A stretch of DNA of 64,000 bases from Enterobacter cloacae complex sp. ECNIH7 (GCF_002208095.1 NZ_CP017990.1:4650001-4714000); one strand, 5' to 3'. Shown: positions 10,910 to 25,689, counted from the stretch's first letter. Numbers and translations are program-made. Notes: generated from the sequence alone by a model not told the origin.

Positions 10910-11842
10910 TTAACCAAACTCGCGCAGGCGGTGGGCAATTTTACGGAAGAACGAGTCCTGGCTGGCATCCCGGTCCTTTTCACCGGTGATCACCACCGTC
11001 GCCGTGGTACCCGCAGGCCACAGATTTCCCTGCTGTTCATCCAGATGAATACGTACCGGCACGCGCTGGGCCAGACGCACCCACTCCAGGTTGGAATCGA
11101 CCGTCGCCATCCCTTTGGCATCGTTAGAGCTGCTGGAGTTAGTCACCCCTGCGGCAACGCTGTCGACGGTGCCTTTAAAGACGCGATTGCTGCCGAGCGG
11201 CGTAATTTCAGCCCGATAACCTGGGCGCACGCCTTCCAGCTTGGTCTCTTCCATATAGGCGAGCACGTAGAAGGAGTTCTGTTTAACCAGCGCCACGGCG
11301 GTTGAGCCACGGGTAATGAATTCCCCGGCATAGACGTTGAGGTTGGTGACCCAGCCATCGGACGGCGCGCGGATCACGGTGCGCTCGAGATCGAGCTTCG
11401 CCAGATCGCGCGTTGCCTGCGCTTTCGCCAGCTGGTGCAGCACGGTTTGCAGCACGTTGTTGGACTGGTCAATCTCTTCGCGGGACATTGCCTGAACGCC
11501 CAGCTGATTACGGCGGCCTGCCTCGCGGCGTTTCTCCGCAGCGAGCGCCTGATAATAGGCCACGTCCGCTTCCGCCTCTTCCAGCGCTTTCTGGTAACGA
11601 GGCTGGTCGATGGTGAACAGAACCTGATCTTTTTTCACTAGCTGGTTATCGTGGACGTTGACCGCCGTGATAAGACCGGCCACGTCAGGGGCTATTGCCA
11701 CCACATCGGCGCTGAAGCGTGCATCACGCGTCCACGGTGATTCGGTGTAATAAACCCAGGCGCGGAAAATAGCGATGAAGGCGAGGATAACCAGCGCCAT
11801 TGTGATGGCAGTGCGGGAGATTTTTCTTGTTAGCGTTTTCAC
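10910..11842 (-). CDS. aaeA: AaeA, membrane fusion subunit of aromatic acid efflux
   Basis: 310 residues from the GTG at 11842, the E. coli length; GAGG stands just upstream, whereas the longer frame begins at a TTG inside the end of aaeX. The N-terminal membrane anchor (about 10-28) is followed by the lipoyl/HlyD-type halves ([15 protein letters not shown] and [13 protein letters not shown]) around an alpha-helical hairpin, then a beta-barrel domain. It links AaeB in the inner membrane to the periplasm. Operon order is aaeX-aaeA-aaeB. Confidence 0.94.
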   Translation of the reverse strand: MKTLTRKISRTAITMALVILAFIAIFRAWVYYTESPWTRDARFSADVVAIAPDVAGLITAVNVHDNQLVKKDQVLFTIDQPRYQKALEEAEADVAYYQALAAEKRREAGRRNQLGVQAMSREEIDQSNNVLQTVLHQLAKAQATRDLAKLDLERTVIRAPSDGWVTNLNVYAGEFITRGSTAVALVKQNSFYVLAYMEETKLEGVRPGYRAEITPLGSNRVFKGTVDSVAAGVTNSSSSNDAKGMATVDSNLEWVRLAQRVPVRIHLDEQQGNLWPAGTTATVVITGEKDRDASQDSFFRKIAHRLREFG

Positions 11843-11849
11843 ATCAACC

Positions 11850-12053
11850 TCAGACAAACATGCGCGATATCAGATAAAACAGGCAGCAATACAGCGCGGT
11901 ATTGAACAATGCAGGGTGCCAGACGAAATCGTAGATCCCGGTAGGGACCAGCACCTTGCGCACCAGCCAGAAGATCGCCAGTGATAAAAGAAGCTCGAAA
12001 AATATCGGTGGGAACGACAGACCGAACACCACGATAACGGGAAACAGACTCAT
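11850..12053 (-). CDS. aaeX: AaeX, small membrane protein of the aae operon (DUF1656)
   Basis: 67 residues with two hydrophobic segments (about 5-32 and 45-64), matching E. coli AaeX in length and in the motif [10 protein letters not shown]. It is the first gene of aaeXAB; its stop is 7 bp before the aaeA GTG. Its function is unknown and it is reported as dispensable for efflux in E. coli. Confidence 0.92.
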   Translation of the reverse strand: MSLFPVIVVFGLSFPPIFFELLLSLAIFWLVRKVLVPTGIYDFVWHPALFNTALYCCLFYLISRMFV

Positions 12054-12198
12054 GTTGACCTTGATAAGAGAGAGTGCAGGCTTCAGAATTTTTTAGCGCA
12101 CGCCACCGCAGGAGAGCAAGAAACGCCGGGCGAGAATGGCGCAGCCGTTATGTAATTAATAATATATTAACGTAACTGTTATGCTGTTATCTATAATA

Positions 12199-12214
12199 TG
12201 TGATCTAAATCACT
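12199..12214. promoter_or_regulatory. CRP-like palindrome in the aaeX-aaeR gap
   Basis: TGTGATCTAAATCACT fits the CRP core TGTGA-N6-TCACA with one mismatch. It lies 18 bp before the aaeR ATG in a divergent 179-bp control region that should also bind AaeR. Direct binding is inferred only. Confidence 0.5.
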
Positions 12215-12232
12215 TTTAAGCCAGAGTGAACA

Positions 12233-13159
12233 ATGGAACGTTTAAAACGCATGTCGGTCTTCGCCAAAGTGGTTGAGCTGGGCTCTTTTACCGCCGCTGC
12301 ACGCCAGCTTCAGATGAGCGTCTCATCCATCAGCCAGACGGTGTCCAAACTGGAAGATGAGCTTCAGGTCAAGCTGCTCAACCGCAGTACCCGCAGCATT
12401 GGGCTGACGGAGGCGGGTAAAATTTACTATCAGGGCTGTCGCCGCATGCTGCTTGAAGTGCAGGATGTTCACGAACAGCTCTATGCCTTCAACAACACCC
12501 CCATCGGCACGCTGCGCATCGGGTGTTCTTCAACTATGGCACAAAATGTTCTCGCTGCCATGACGGCGGATATGCTGAAAGAATATCCCGGGCTTACCGT
12601 TAATCTGGTGACGGGTATCCCGGCGCCGGATCTGATTGCCGACGGGCTGGACGTGGTGATCCGCGTCGGCGCGTTGCAGGATTCCAGCCTGTTCTCGCGA
12701 CGGCTGGGCAGCATGCCGATGGTGGTCTGCGCCTCGAAAAGCTATCTGGCGCAGTACGGTGTTCCGGAGAAACCCGCCGATCTCACCAACCACTCGTGGC
12801 TGGAGTACAGCGTGCGGCCCGATAATGAATTTGAGCTGATCGCTCCGGAAGGGATCTCTACCAGGCTGCTACCGGAAGGACGGTTTGTCACTAACGATCC
12901 GATGACCATTTCGCGCTGGCTGGTGGCCGGCGCCGGGATCGCCTACGTGCCGTTAATGTGGGTGATCAACGAGATCAACAGCGGCGTGCTGGAGATCCTC
13001 TTCCCGCGCTACCAGTCCGATCCGCGTCCTGTGTACGCCCTGTATACCGAAAAAGACAAACTCCCGCTCAAGGTACAGGTGTGTATTAACTATCTGACCG
13101 AGTATTTTGTGGACGTAGCGGAGCTGTTTCAGGGGATGCGGGGGAGAAGGAAAGAGTAG
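12233..13159 (+). CDS. aaeR: AaeR, LysR-type activator of aaeXAB
   Basis: 308 residues. The N-terminal winged helix-turn-helix (about 1-60) reads FTAAARQLQMSVSSISQTVSKLE, followed by the linker helix and a LysR substrate domain (about 90-295). It is divergent from aaeX with a 179-bp shared control region, the usual LysR layout; in E. coli AaeR turns on aaeXAB in response to aromatic carboxylic acids. The final residues are Arg/Lys-rich (GRRKE). Confidence 0.94.
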   Translation: MERLKRMSVFAKVVELGSFTAAARQLQMSVSSISQTVSKLEDELQVKLLNRSTRSIGLTEAGKIYYQGCRRMLLEVQDVHEQLYAFNNTPIGTLRIGCSSTMAQNVLAAMTADMLKEYPGLTVNLVTGIPAPDLIADGLDVVIRVGALQDSSLFSRRLGSMPMVVCASKSYLAQYGVPEKPADLTNHSWLEYSVRPDNEFELIAPEGISTRLLPEGRFVTNDPMTISRWLVAGAGIAYVPLMWVINEINSGVLEILFPRYQSDPRPVYALYTEKDKLPLKVQVCINYLTEYFVDVAELFQGMRGRRKE

Positions 13160-13204
13160 ACCTTTTCCAAAAGGACGAGGGAGAAAAGACTGCGCGGAGC
13201 AGTT

Positions 13205-13227
13205 CCCTCTCCCCTTTGGGGAGAGGG
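13205..13227. terminator. Hairpin between convergent aaeR and tldD
   Basis: CCCTCTCCCC (13205-13214) pairs perfectly with GGGGAGAGGG (13218-13227) around TTT. It has no T-run. GAGGGAGAAAAG and this hairpin resemble short repeats scattered between genes of Enterobacter; it could stop transcription from both sides with Rho or stabilise 3' ends. Confidence 0.55.
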
Positions 13228-13235
13228 TCAGGAAA

Positions 13236-14729
<1,494 letters not shown>

Positions 14730-14765
14730 TTATTGAGAGTGAGGCAATTACCTGCCCACGTCAAA

Positions 14766-17700
14766 TCATTGCTGTGCATCTTTGCGCGGCTGGCGCAGCA
14801 CCTCGTTAATCTGCGGTTTATCTACCGGACCGGTAATGCGGTAGCGCAGAATGGAGACTTTGCTCCACAGCGGACCCAGCACTTTGCTGGCGGCAAACAC
14901 CGCCGCACCGACAATCGGGTTCACCACAAAGGCCGCCGCCACGCCCACGCTCGCGGAAATTTCCGGTGCCACCACGGCTTCCATATCCAGCTCGCGACGC
15001 ACGAGGTTAACTGAGCCTTTCATGGCGATATCCGCTTCCAGGCCATCCACCAGCGTATCGTCCGTATGCAGAACGCCGTCCTTAATCCATGCCGTACTGC
15101 GGATGGAATCGTAGTAGAAACCTTCGCTGAACGTATCGCTGAAATCGAAGCGCAGCTTGCGCAGCAGCGCATCAAAACTCAGCAGGCGCAGGATCTGCCC
15201 GGCGCGCCCCGTGCTCACGTCGGCAATTTCACCTTTGCCGAAGCGGGTTTTCAGAATACCGTTCAGCGAGGCTTCATCAGGCTTCCACGGGGCGTCACGC
15301 CAGTGAAGATCGTAATCGACGTCAAATGACGAGCCGCGCAGCGGCGTGCTGATACCAAAGAAATTGGCTGCCGCATCCAGCTTGTTGCCTTTAATGTCAC
15401 CCTTCAGGGAAGTTCGCTGCTCGCCCGGGTTATTCACCCATTCCCCTGCGGCCGTCATGCGGCCAAAACCGGTATCAACCAGGCCACCGGAGAGCGTAAG
15501 CGTATTTGCCTGGATGGTGAAATCGCCGTCGATACGGCCATATTTCTGCCCCCACAGCCAGCACTCCGCGCAGCGCAGCTGGAGATCGGGCCAGCCGCTA
15601 AAATCGACGCGGGAGACATTACTCAGCGGCGACGTCTCTGCCGGTTTATCTTTCCCGCTCGCGGCGCTTGCCGGGTTGTAGTAGAGGTAGCGGATCGCCG
15701 CCTGCCAAGGCGCGTGATTGCGCATGGTCAGCGTGCCGTTGATCTCCCTTCCCTGGGCCTCCACCTTCGTGCCGTTAGCGCCAGGCCGCGAGACAATGCT
15801 CAGGTTGTTCCACTGCTGCCCGCCCAGCATCAGCGACGGCGTACGTACGGTAATGGCTTGCGGGAACTGGGCGGTTTCATCAACGTTTTGCCCAACGCCT
15901 TTCTGGAACAGCGCCAGCCACTCTGCGCCGTCCATCGGCGGGAGATTCAGCTCAATGCCAGCCTGCTCCGGCAGAGGCGGCGTGGAGCGGCTATCCGTTG
16001 TCCAGATGGCTTTGTCGAGGGTGAGCTTGCGGTTAAGCAGCCAGCGGCTGTTGAAGTGGTTTGTCCCGCCCGCGCTTCCGGTCAGCGCGAAGCTGTTCAG
16101 GTTGCCATCGACGTTCAGCTTTACCGGCAGGGGCTGTCCGGCCTGTTTATCCAGCGGCGCAGGCAGCTGGCTCTGAAGGTTTTTCAGATCGCCCGTGATG
16201 TCGACCTTATACCGGGCGCCCGCGTGATAAGGCAGGTCAATTGCCACTTTGCCCTGCCAGGCGACCGCGCCCTGCACTGATGCCTCAATGGGCTTCGGCA
16301 GGACGTCCATGCGCGCTGGCTGCCAGTTACCGTCCAGATTGACGGCCACCTGATAAGCCTTTTCACCCTCGGTGGTCGTGAAGTCGATATTAACGGGCTG
16401 ATTAAACCAACTGGCCGTAAGCGGCTCGCTCTTCAGGTTACCGTTGTCAAAGCTGAACTGCCCGCTGAGATTTTTCAGCGTGCTCTCAAGGGGTTTGATG
16501 AACAGACTGTTGTTCTTCAGGCGGACGTCACCTTTGGCGGTGGTCATCTCTCCGTCCAGCGGGATATCAAGATGTAAGCGAGCATTCACATCGCCATCAA
16601 GCTGTAGCTGCTGGAGCGTCGCCGCCAGCGACTCTTTCAGGGGCGTCTCCTCAAAGTACGGTCCCACCGCTTTGCCCGGACCGTTGATGTCAGCATCAAT
16701 CAGCAGCTTCTCTTTGGAGTAATCCGGGATGTTGGCCGTCAGGTTGCTGGCCGTCACGCCGCCCAGCACCACGCTGTCGGACTTCATCCATAGCCCGTCA
16801 TTGAGGAAGTTGAGCTCGATATCCAGGTCTTTCAGCGCAGGCCAGCCGGGCTGGAACGCAAAGGTCGCGTTATGCAGCGGTACCAGCACCTGGAACTGGC
16901 CTTCATTATGTTTGTACGGGAATAGATGCGGGTTACCGCCGTACACTAGCGTGGCATTGTCCGCCTGACCGCCCTGAATCGCGCCGCTGAGATAGTCCAC
17001 CAGGGCTTTTCCCATCAGGTTTTCCGGGAAGTAACGCCAGGCCTGTGAGCCGTCATCGGTGCTGATCCCGGCCAGAATGCCCAGCCACGGCTCATCGCCT
17101 TCAGGCTGCAGATAGCGGAAATCGCCGCGCGCGTGCACCGCTTTGGCTTTCACATCGATATGGCGGCCATCAAGCTGGAAACCCTTGTCGTTACGGAGCC
17201 AGTTAAGCACCGCGCTGCCCTGTTCGATTTCCAGCGGCGCGCGGAAGACCGTCTCGTAAGGCATTTTGGCGTCGTGCATATCAACCGTCAGCCTGCCGTT
17301 TTCCACGCTGCCTTCCAGCTTGCCGCTAAAGTGCTCCGCCCCCGGCAGCAGCTTCCACTGCTTCCAGGCAAGATCTTTCCACGTTGCCTGGAAGCGGGTT
17401 TTTTCCGTCGCCTGGAGCGGGATATCCAGCCCCAGAGCATCGATCGTCCCGCTCGGCTGCGTTGCCAGCCAGATCTCGCCCAGGTCCGGAGAGAGCTTTG
17501 CCGCCATCGAGCGCAGGCCTTCAATGGCCGCCAAATCGAGGTTGCTGGCGCGGATGCGCAGCTCGTCGCTGCGTTTACTGGCCGTACCGCCGACGTCCTG
17601 CTCCGGCATCCAGGCCAGCGTCAGCGCACCGCGCGGCCACGACTTGCCGTCCATGGTGATGCGCGTATCCGGAATGGCAAACTGCCAGCCCTCTTTCTCC

Positions 17701-18569
17701 TGCGTCACGTGCGCGGTGAGGTTATCGACGGAAAGCTGATGCTGCTGTTTTTCGCCTTTCCAGCTGGCCCCCCCCTGCTTGAGCCAGATATCGCCGCTGG
17801 CAAATTCGCCTTTGGTCAGGGTCAGCCAGCCTTCAAGGCTGAAACGGGCAGTCTCCAGCTGCATATTTTGCTGGAGCCAGTCGCCCAGCCATGGCTTCAC
17901 GTCAACATCGTCGGCCTGCAGCCAGACTTTGCCGTTGTTTAACAGGCCGTCATCGTCCCGCAGATCCATGCGCACCTGCATCACGCCGTGCTGGCCGTTC
18001 AGGCTTGAGAGATTGACCTGCCCCTCGGCGCGGTGACGTTCTTTACCGTTGAGCCAGGTCAGCTGAGGGATCGCCAGTTCGGCGCGCTGGCCGGAAAGAG
18101 TAATGAAGCTCACTTCGCTGTCGCGCAGATCGAAGTGATCGAACTGGCGGAGGAAAAGATCGCTGAAGCGGTTGGCTTCAAGACCCTGACCGCTATCGCC
18201 GCCGGACAGCGGCGTATTGGTCAGGAACTGGAGCTGATAAAAGGTGAGATCGCGAAACTGCCAGCGCAGATGCAGCAGGCTTTGCCAGACGTCCAGCGCC
18301 AGGGTCACGCGTTTGATTTTCAGGTGGCCGCCATCTTTCAGGCTGGCGTTGATATCCCGGACATCAAGCGTCGGGCCAAAATTCTGCCAGTTAGCGCTTA
18401 GCTGGCTTACGTTCACCGGCACGCCGGTGGTGGATTCAATTTTAGCCAGCAGCTGCGGACGCCAGCTGTCCAGATGCGGTAATACGAGGCGTAGCCCGCT
18501 CACGAGCAACGCGACAATCACGACCAGCGTTGCCCCTGTAAGCAATAAAATCCCCGGCAATCGCCTCAC
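14766..18569 (-). CDS. yhdP: YhdP, AsmA-like envelope lipid-transport protein
   Basis: 1267 residues from the GTG at 18569, chosen because AAGGAGAG stands 5 bases upstream and the family begins RRLPGILLL; the nine-codon longer frame lacks that support. One N-terminal membrane helix (about 5-27) is followed by a very long periplasmic region of repeated beta strands typical of the AsmA/TamB bridge proteins, with a C-terminal AsmA-like domain. YhdP, TamB and YdbH together move phospholipid to the outer membrane in E. coli. It lies 42 bp after rng. Confidence 0.95.
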   Translation of the reverse strand: MRRLPGILLLTGATLVVIVALLVSGLRLVLPHLDSWRPQLLAKIESTTGVPVNVSQLSANWQNFGPTLDVRDINASLKDGGHLKIKRVTLALDVWQSLLHLRWQFRDLTFYQLQFLTNTPLSGGDSGQGLEANRFSDLFLRQFDHFDLRDSEVSFITLSGQRAELAIPQLTWLNGKERHRAEGQVNLSSLNGQHGVMQVRMDLRDDDGLLNNGKVWLQADDVDVKPWLGDWLQQNMQLETARFSLEGWLTLTKGEFASGDIWLKQGGASWKGEKQQHQLSVDNLTAHVTQEKEGWQFAIPDTRITMDGKSWPRGALTLAWMPEQDVGGTASKRSDELRIRASNLDLAAIEGLRSMAAKLSPDLGEIWLATQPSGTIDALGLDIPLQATEKTRFQATWKDLAWKQWKLLPGAEHFSGKLEGSVENGRLTVDMHDAKMPYETVFRAPLEIEQGSAVLNWLRNDKGFQLDGRHIDVKAKAVHARGDFRYLQPEGDEPWLGILAGISTDDGSQAWRYFPENLMGKALVDYLSGAIQGGQADNATLVYGGNPHLFPYKHNEGQFQVLVPLHNATFAFQPGWPALKDLDIELNFLNDGLWMKSDSVVLGGVTASNLTANIPDYSKEKLLIDADINGPGKAVGPYFEETPLKESLAATLQQLQLDGDVNARLHLDIPLDGEMTTAKGDVRLKNNSLFIKPLESTLKNLSGQFSFDNGNLKSEPLTASWFNQPVNIDFTTTEGEKAYQVAVNLDGNWQPARMDVLPKPIEASVQGAVAWQGKVAIDLPYHAGARYKVDITGDLKNLQSQLPAPLDKQAGQPLPVKLNVDGNLNSFALTGSAGGTNHFNSRWLLNRKLTLDKAIWTTDSRSTPPLPEQAGIELNLPPMDGAEWLALFQKGVGQNVDETAQFPQAITVRTPSLMLGGQQWNNLSIVSRPGANGTKVEAQGREINGTLTMRNHAPWQAAIRYLYYNPASAASGKDKPAETSPLSNVSRVDFSGWPDLQLRCAECWLWGQKYGRIDGDFTIQANTLTLSGGLVDTGFGRMTAAGEWVNNPGEQRTSLKGDIKGNKLDAAANFFGISTPLRGSSFDVDYDLHWRDAPWKPDEASLNGILKTRFGKGEIADVSTGRAGQILRLLSFDALLRKLRFDFSDTFSEGFYYDSIRSTAWIKDGVLHTDDTLVDGLEADIAMKGSVNLVRRELDMEAVVAPEISASVGVAAAFVVNPIVGAAVFAASKVLGPLWSKVSILRYRITGPVDKPQINEVLRQPRKDAQQ

Positions 18570-18611
18570 GCATCTCTCCTTGTCAGCTTTCGTCACGCAG
18601 CGTACTGCGTC

Positions 18612-20081
18612 TTACATCATCACGACGTCAAACTGCTCCTGGTTATAGAGCGGTTCAATTTGTACTTTTACCTGTTTGCCGACAAAGATTTCCACTTCCG
18701 CCAGCGCGTGTGACTCTTCGCCTTTCAGCGCTTCAGCCACCGCAGGGGAAGCATAGACCAGAAAACGATCGGAGTCGTAGGCATGATGAACACGGACGAT
18801 TTCACGCATAATTTCGTAGCAGACGGTCTCAACCGTCTTTACCGTTCCGCGTCCATGGCAGGTTGGGCATTCATTACACAGCACATGCTCAACGCTCTCG
18901 CGGGTACGCTTACGCGTCATTTCCACCAGCCCCAGCTGTGAGAAGCCGTTAATGCTGGTTTTCACGCGGTCTTTGCTCAGCGCCTGCTCAAGCGAGTGCA
19001 GCACGCGGCGACGGTGGTCTTCATTACTCATATCGATGAAGTCGATGATGATAATGCCGCCCAGATTGCGCAGACGAAGCTGGCGCGCAATCGCCTGCGT
19101 GGCTTCGATGTTGGTGTTGAAGATGGTGTCATCCAGGTTGCGATGGCCGACAAACGCGCCGGTGTTGATATCAACGGTGGTCATCGCCTCGGTCTGATCG
19201 ATGATCAGATAGCCGCCTGACTTCAGCTCGACCTTACGCTCCAGCGCGCGCTGGATCTCGTTTTCGACATCATAGAGATCGAAGATCGGCTGACGCCCTG
19301 AATAATGCTCCAGCAGGCCGGGCATCTCCGGGATGTACTCAGCGGTAAATTCCAGCAGCGCTTCATAGGTCAGGCGCGAGTCCACGCGAATGCGGTCAAG
19401 CTGCGCATCAGCAAAGTCGCGCAGAACGCGCTGAGCAAGCGCCAGTTCACCGTAAAGCTGGTAGCGGGTCTGGTTGCGTTTTTTACGCTCCATTACCTTG
19501 GTCCAGACGCGCTTCAGGTAAGCCGCATCCGACGCGAGGTCTTCTTCGCTGATCCCTTCCGCAGCGGTACGGATGATAAACCCGCCCTGTTCATCGCAGT
19601 AGGCGCTGACCACTTTCTTCAGACGCTCGCGCTCGGTTTCGCTCTCAATACGCTGCGAAACGCCCACGTGCGACGCGCCGGGCATAAAGACCAGATAGCG
19701 GGAAGGTAAGGTGATGTCGGTGGTCAGACGGGCGCCTTTGGTACCGAGGGGATCTTTCACCACCTGCACCATCAGATCCTGCCCCTGACGCACCAGTTCA
19801 GAAATATCGCGCACGGCAAACTGCTTTTGCTCTTCGCCCGCGACGCACTCGGTGTGCGGCATGATATCGGAGGCATGTAAAAACGCCGCCTTATCCAGTC
19901 CAATATCTACAAAAGCCGCCTGCATACCCGGTAGTACACGGCTGACACGACCTTTGTAGATATTGCCTACTATTCCGCGCCGCGCTTCACGCTCAATATG
20001 AATTTCCTGAAGAATGCCACCATCAATATAGGCCACACGGGTTTCCGATGGCGTTACGTTTACCAACAATTCAGCCGTCAT
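18612..20081 (-). CDS. rng: Ribonuclease G
   Basis: 489 residues from the ATG at 20081 (family start MTAELLVN); the longer frame would run back into yhdE. The N-terminal S1 domain (about 35-125) contains [21 protein letters not shown] split around its insertion, and the catalytic DNase I-like region carries the metal-binding Asp residues in TTVDINTG and IIIDFIDM. The zinc-link cysteines CNECPTCHG are present. RNase G matures the 5' end of 16S rRNA and decays mRNAs. Its start overlaps the yhdE stop by 11 bp, indicating translational coupling. Confidence 0.97.
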   Translation of the reverse strand: MTAELLVNVTPSETRVAYIDGGILQEIHIEREARRGIVGNIYKGRVSRVLPGMQAAFVDIGLDKAAFLHASDIMPHTECVAGEEQKQFAVRDISELVRQGQDLMVQVVKDPLGTKGARLTTDITLPSRYLVFMPGASHVGVSQRIESETERERLKKVVSAYCDEQGGFIIRTAAEGISEEDLASDAAYLKRVWTKVMERKKRNQTRYQLYGELALAQRVLRDFADAQLDRIRVDSRLTYEALLEFTAEYIPEMPGLLEHYSGRQPIFDLYDVENEIQRALERKVELKSGGYLIIDQTEAMTTVDINTGAFVGHRNLDDTIFNTNIEATQAIARQLRLRNLGGIIIIDFIDMSNEDHRRRVLHSLEQALSKDRVKTSINGFSQLGLVEMTRKRTRESVEHVLCNECPTCHGRGTVKTVETVCYEIMREIVRVHHAYDSDRFLVYASPAVAEALKGEESHALAEVEIFVGKQVKVQIEPLYNQEQFDVVMM

Positions 20082-20664
20082 AATTATCCCTTCCCTCACG
20101 CAGTGAGTTAAAATTGCTCAGCAACTCATACGTTTCCACCAGCGGTAAGCCGACTACGGCGTGATAGCTGCCATTAATCTTCCTGACAAAACAGCCACCC
20201 AGCCCCTGAATACCGTATGCACCTGCTTTATCCATCGGTTCACCGCTGGCAATATAAGCGGCGATGTCGTCGTCGGTAAGTACTCTGAACGTCACTTCGG
20301 TCACCACCAGGCAATCCAGCACGTGCTGGCGGTCAGCCAGCGCGACGGCCGTCATCACCTGATGCGTTTGTCCGGACATTTTGTGCAGCATGCGCGCCGC
20401 ATGATCGGCATCGCGCGGTTTCTCAAGCACTTCACCGTTCAGAATAACGATGGTATCTGCTCCCAGCACGGGAAGATCGCGTGGCACACTGGCCACGCCC
20501 GCCTGCGCTTTCTCGCGCGCCAGGCGAGACACATACTGTTGAGCGCTTTCGCCCTCAGCACGCTTTTCTTCAATGCCGGTAACGATGCGTTCAAAAGAGA
20601 CCCCTAGCTGCGTCAGGAGTTCCTGACGGCGCGGGGAGCCGGAAGCGAGATACAAAGACGTCAT
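20071..20664 (-). CDS. yhdE: YhdE, Maf-family dTTP/UTP pyrophosphatase
   Basis: 197 residues. Family motifs are intact: [10 protein letters not shown] near the N-terminus, the catalytic Asp in VLGADTIV, and GKAYGIQG-like [11 protein letters not shown]. Maf proteins hydrolyse canonical and modified pyrimidine nucleoside triphosphates and are linked to division arrest when overproduced. It lies between mreD (9-bp gap) and rng (11-bp overlap), forming the end of the mre cluster. Confidence 0.95.
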   Translation of the reverse strand: MTSLYLASGSPRRQELLTQLGVSFERIVTGIEEKRAEGESAQQYVSRLAREKAQAGVASVPRDLPVLGADTIVILNGEVLEKPRDADHAARMLHKMSGQTHQVMTAVALADRQHVLDCLVVTEVTFRVLTDDDIAAYIASGEPMDKAGAYGIQGLGGCFVRKINGSYHAVVGLPLVETYELLSNFNSLREGRDNYDG

Positions 20665-20673
20665 AGAAACCTT

Positions 20674-22178
<1,505 letters not shown>

Positions 22179-22200
22179 AGGCTATGCGTATTCTCGCGTC

Positions 22201-22231
22201 AGAGAGAAAGGGTAGCAAATTGCTACCCTCT
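22201..22231 (-). promoter_or_regulatory. Intergenic hairpin between mreB and mreC
   Basis: GGGTAGC (22210-22216) pairs with GCTACCC (22222-22228) around a short AT loop, with flanking GAGAG and CTCTC extending the arms. No T-run follows. It lies in the 62-bp mreB-mreC gap and could lower mreCD expression relative to mreB or protect mreB mRNA. Confidence 0.55.
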
Positions 22232-22240
22232 CAAACTCGA

Positions 22241-23419
<1,179 letters not shown>

Positions 23420-23566
23420 TCATCCCCTGACTCCCTCAGGGCTGAGTAAACAGTAGCGTTCCCCACTGACGTTTGTAACCCGTTACAGGTCGTTCACTGG
23501 CTTTTTGCTCGACATACTCAAAGCTACAGGCGCGATATTCTACGTGAAAACAGCGTAAACGGCAGG

Positions 23567-25507
23567 TCAAACAGAGTATCTTTGCAAATATTTTTTCACG
23601 TTGGTGTCAAGCGGTTGAGAGGCAGCAAAAAAATCCCCCTGACCGCCCATCACGCCGCGCGCTGTTAACATCTGCCATTCGCTTCTGGAGCGCACGCCCG
23701 TGGCAAATACTTGTGTTCGCGTACCCTTGCACGCTTCTACCAGACTCTGTACCAGCAGCTGGTTTTCCGTACGCTTCTCAATATTCCTTACCAGCCCCGG
23801 ATGTAGCTTTAATAACTCTACATCCAGCTCCTTGATCCAGTTGGTGCTGACCAGCGTTAAACCTGCCTGCGTCACAGCGATACGTGCACCGAGCGCATTG
23901 ATCAAACGTACCACCGGACGTAACCGGCTGATGTGTTGACCTACATCGGCCTCAGCAAGTTCAAAAATAATGTGTTTACGCTGCGATTTTTCGCATTGCA
24001 TTAACGTATCACGAAGCCAGCGCTGAAAACGTGGGCGTATTAACGACTCCACGGTGACCTGCAACGCCAGGTTTTCTTCAGGCCAGAAGGATAAAAACGG
24101 AATCAGCCGGGTAATTTGCTGGCGGTCATACTCTTCGGACAGGCCAAATTGCAGCACCATCGGCAGATATTCCGCAGAGATGACCTCTTCGGTGCCGTCA
24201 AAAATACGACACATCAGTTCACGGTGATGAACGTTGCCGTTTTTCATGACTGCGGGTTTTTGATAAATACGTGGACCGCCGCGGCTAAGCATTTGCTCAA
24301 TCAGCGTGCGCCAGCGCACGTTGCCGCGCCCTTTTTCCGGCAGCGAGTCATCGTAAACCGCCCATCCGTTGGCCCCCTGCAACACGGCGTTGCGGGTAGC
24401 GGCTTCCGCATGTTCCATCACCTGCTCGGTGGATTGTCCGCCACGCCAGGCGCAGATCCCCATGTGGACCATATCGTCCCTGTCGAGCATTTTGCTCTGC
24501 GGCAGCGCATCTACCGCCTTCAGCAGCTGGCTGGCGATGCTTTCGGATTCCTTTAGCGTACGATGAGGCAACAGCACGGCAAAGTCGCTGCGGTGATAGC
24601 GGGCCAGCAGCGCGCCCGGGTAGCGCATAATAAAGGTGGAGAGCAGGTTGATCAGCGTAAAGAGGTTTTCTTCCGCGGCCCGCTGTCCCCAGGTGTCGCG
24701 CAGGAGATCGAAATCGGGCAGGCGAATCATCATCACCACCCCGTGAGTCCCCACTTTCTCTGAATCGTCGAGCAGCGTGGCGAGCTGATTATCAAAGAAA
24801 AGACGGTTGTTAAGGCCGGTTTTATTATCCTGCGCCGCATAAGAGCGGATCAGCGTATCCATACGGCTGCGCTGATCGCTGGCAAACTGGATTTCGGAGA
24901 GCAGGGTATCGAGCGCGCTGCTGGCGCGTGACGGCCACTCGTGAACGGAGCCACGCACCTGCGGGCCGCGTTCACCGTTCAGGATCCGCACGGAGCGCAT
25001 CTCCAGCAGCTCCTGACCGGAAAGCTGGCGGCGCAGCCAGCGGACCGCGAGAAAGATCAGCAGGACGATAAACGCAACGGCGACGGTGAGCGGCGCGGTG
25101 GTCATCATGGATCGGAAATAGCTGGCCATCGGATCGAGGTAGACCATGCGTATGGTCATCCCCGGATTTTTAAGGGAATGCACCGTCACTTCCCGATACT
25201 GGCTTACCACGCCCGCAGGGCGATAGCTTCCCGGTCGTTCGTGGCTTAAAACACGATGCTTTCCCTGCAGAATGTCGATCTGAACAATATCAACAGGTAC
25301 CATCAACTCATCAAGCTCACTGGTGAGCGTTGGTAGCGGCGTCGTTAGCAGACGAGTATCAATCACCGAGGCAACAGACTGTACCCGGTTAACCAGCTTG
25401 TCCTGAATGGCGGTGTAAAAACTCAGGGAACAGCCCAGAAGCGTGACAAAAATGGTAAGCCCCGTCAGCAAGGTGATAAAAGCTGAGAACTTCGTCGTTA
25501 ATCGCAT
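23567..25507 (-). CDS. csrD: CsrD, degenerate GGDEF-EAL regulator of CsrB/CsrC decay
   Basis: 646 residues, equal to E. coli CsrD. Two membrane segments (about 10-30 and 132-155) frame a periplasmic region; a HAMP-like stretch follows, then degenerate GGDEF (HRSDF) and EAL (ELM) domains. These are the same replacements as in E. coli, where CsrD neither makes nor degrades c-di-GMP but targets the sRNAs CsrB and CsrC for RNase E. It lies upstream of mreB on the same strand with a gap of about 280 bp and is divergent from acuI. Confidence 0.95.
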   Translation of the reverse strand: MRLTTKFSAFITLLTGLTIFVTLLGCSLSFYTAIQDKLVNRVQSVASVIDTRLLTTPLPTLTSELDELMVPVDIVQIDILQGKHRVLSHERPGSYRPAGVVSQYREVTVHSLKNPGMTIRMVYLDPMASYFRSMMTTAPLTVAVAFIVLLIFLAVRWLRRQLSGQELLEMRSVRILNGERGPQVRGSVHEWPSRASSALDTLLSEIQFASDQRSRMDTLIRSYAAQDNKTGLNNRLFFDNQLATLLDDSEKVGTHGVVMMIRLPDFDLLRDTWGQRAAEENLFTLINLLSTFIMRYPGALLARYHRSDFAVLLPHRTLKESESIASQLLKAVDALPQSKMLDRDDMVHMGICAWRGGQSTEQVMEHAEAATRNAVLQGANGWAVYDDSLPEKGRGNVRWRTLIEQMLSRGGPRIYQKPAVMKNGNVHHRELMCRIFDGTEEVISAEYLPMVLQFGLSEEYDRQQITRLIPFLSFWPEENLALQVTVESLIRPRFQRWLRDTLMQCEKSQRKHIIFELAEADVGQHISRLRPVVRLINALGARIAVTQAGLTLVSTNWIKELDVELLKLHPGLVRNIEKRTENQLLVQSLVEACKGTRTQVFATGVRSRSEWQMLTARGVMGGQGDFFAASQPLDTNVKKYLQRYSV

Positions 25508-25689
25508 CCTTGAGATTACTCCGTGGGTTGATGGGGTAGCGAGTGAGCGCTAACTTGCATTTCAAATGCGGCATACTACCAAATCGGGTGTATCTGGCAA
25601 TTTATTGCGTTAAATCGGCACTGCGTTTCCCTGAGCGAGTATAGTCTTCAGAAATTATTTTCCAATCATATGAGTCGAGAGGACCCCGT

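Noticed and set aside
13205..13227. Possible CRISPR or mobile-element end at the CCCTCTCCCC hairpin
   Set aside because: Single perfect hairpin without repeats, spacers or a transposase; a terminator or small intergenic repeat explains it.
17133..17942. Open frame of 269 codons on plus
   Set aside because: Antisense to yhdP, no start signal and no recognisable domain.
23567..25507. CsrD as an active c-di-GMP enzyme
   Set aside because: The GGDEF and EAL signatures are HRSDF and ELM, the known degenerate CsrD forms.
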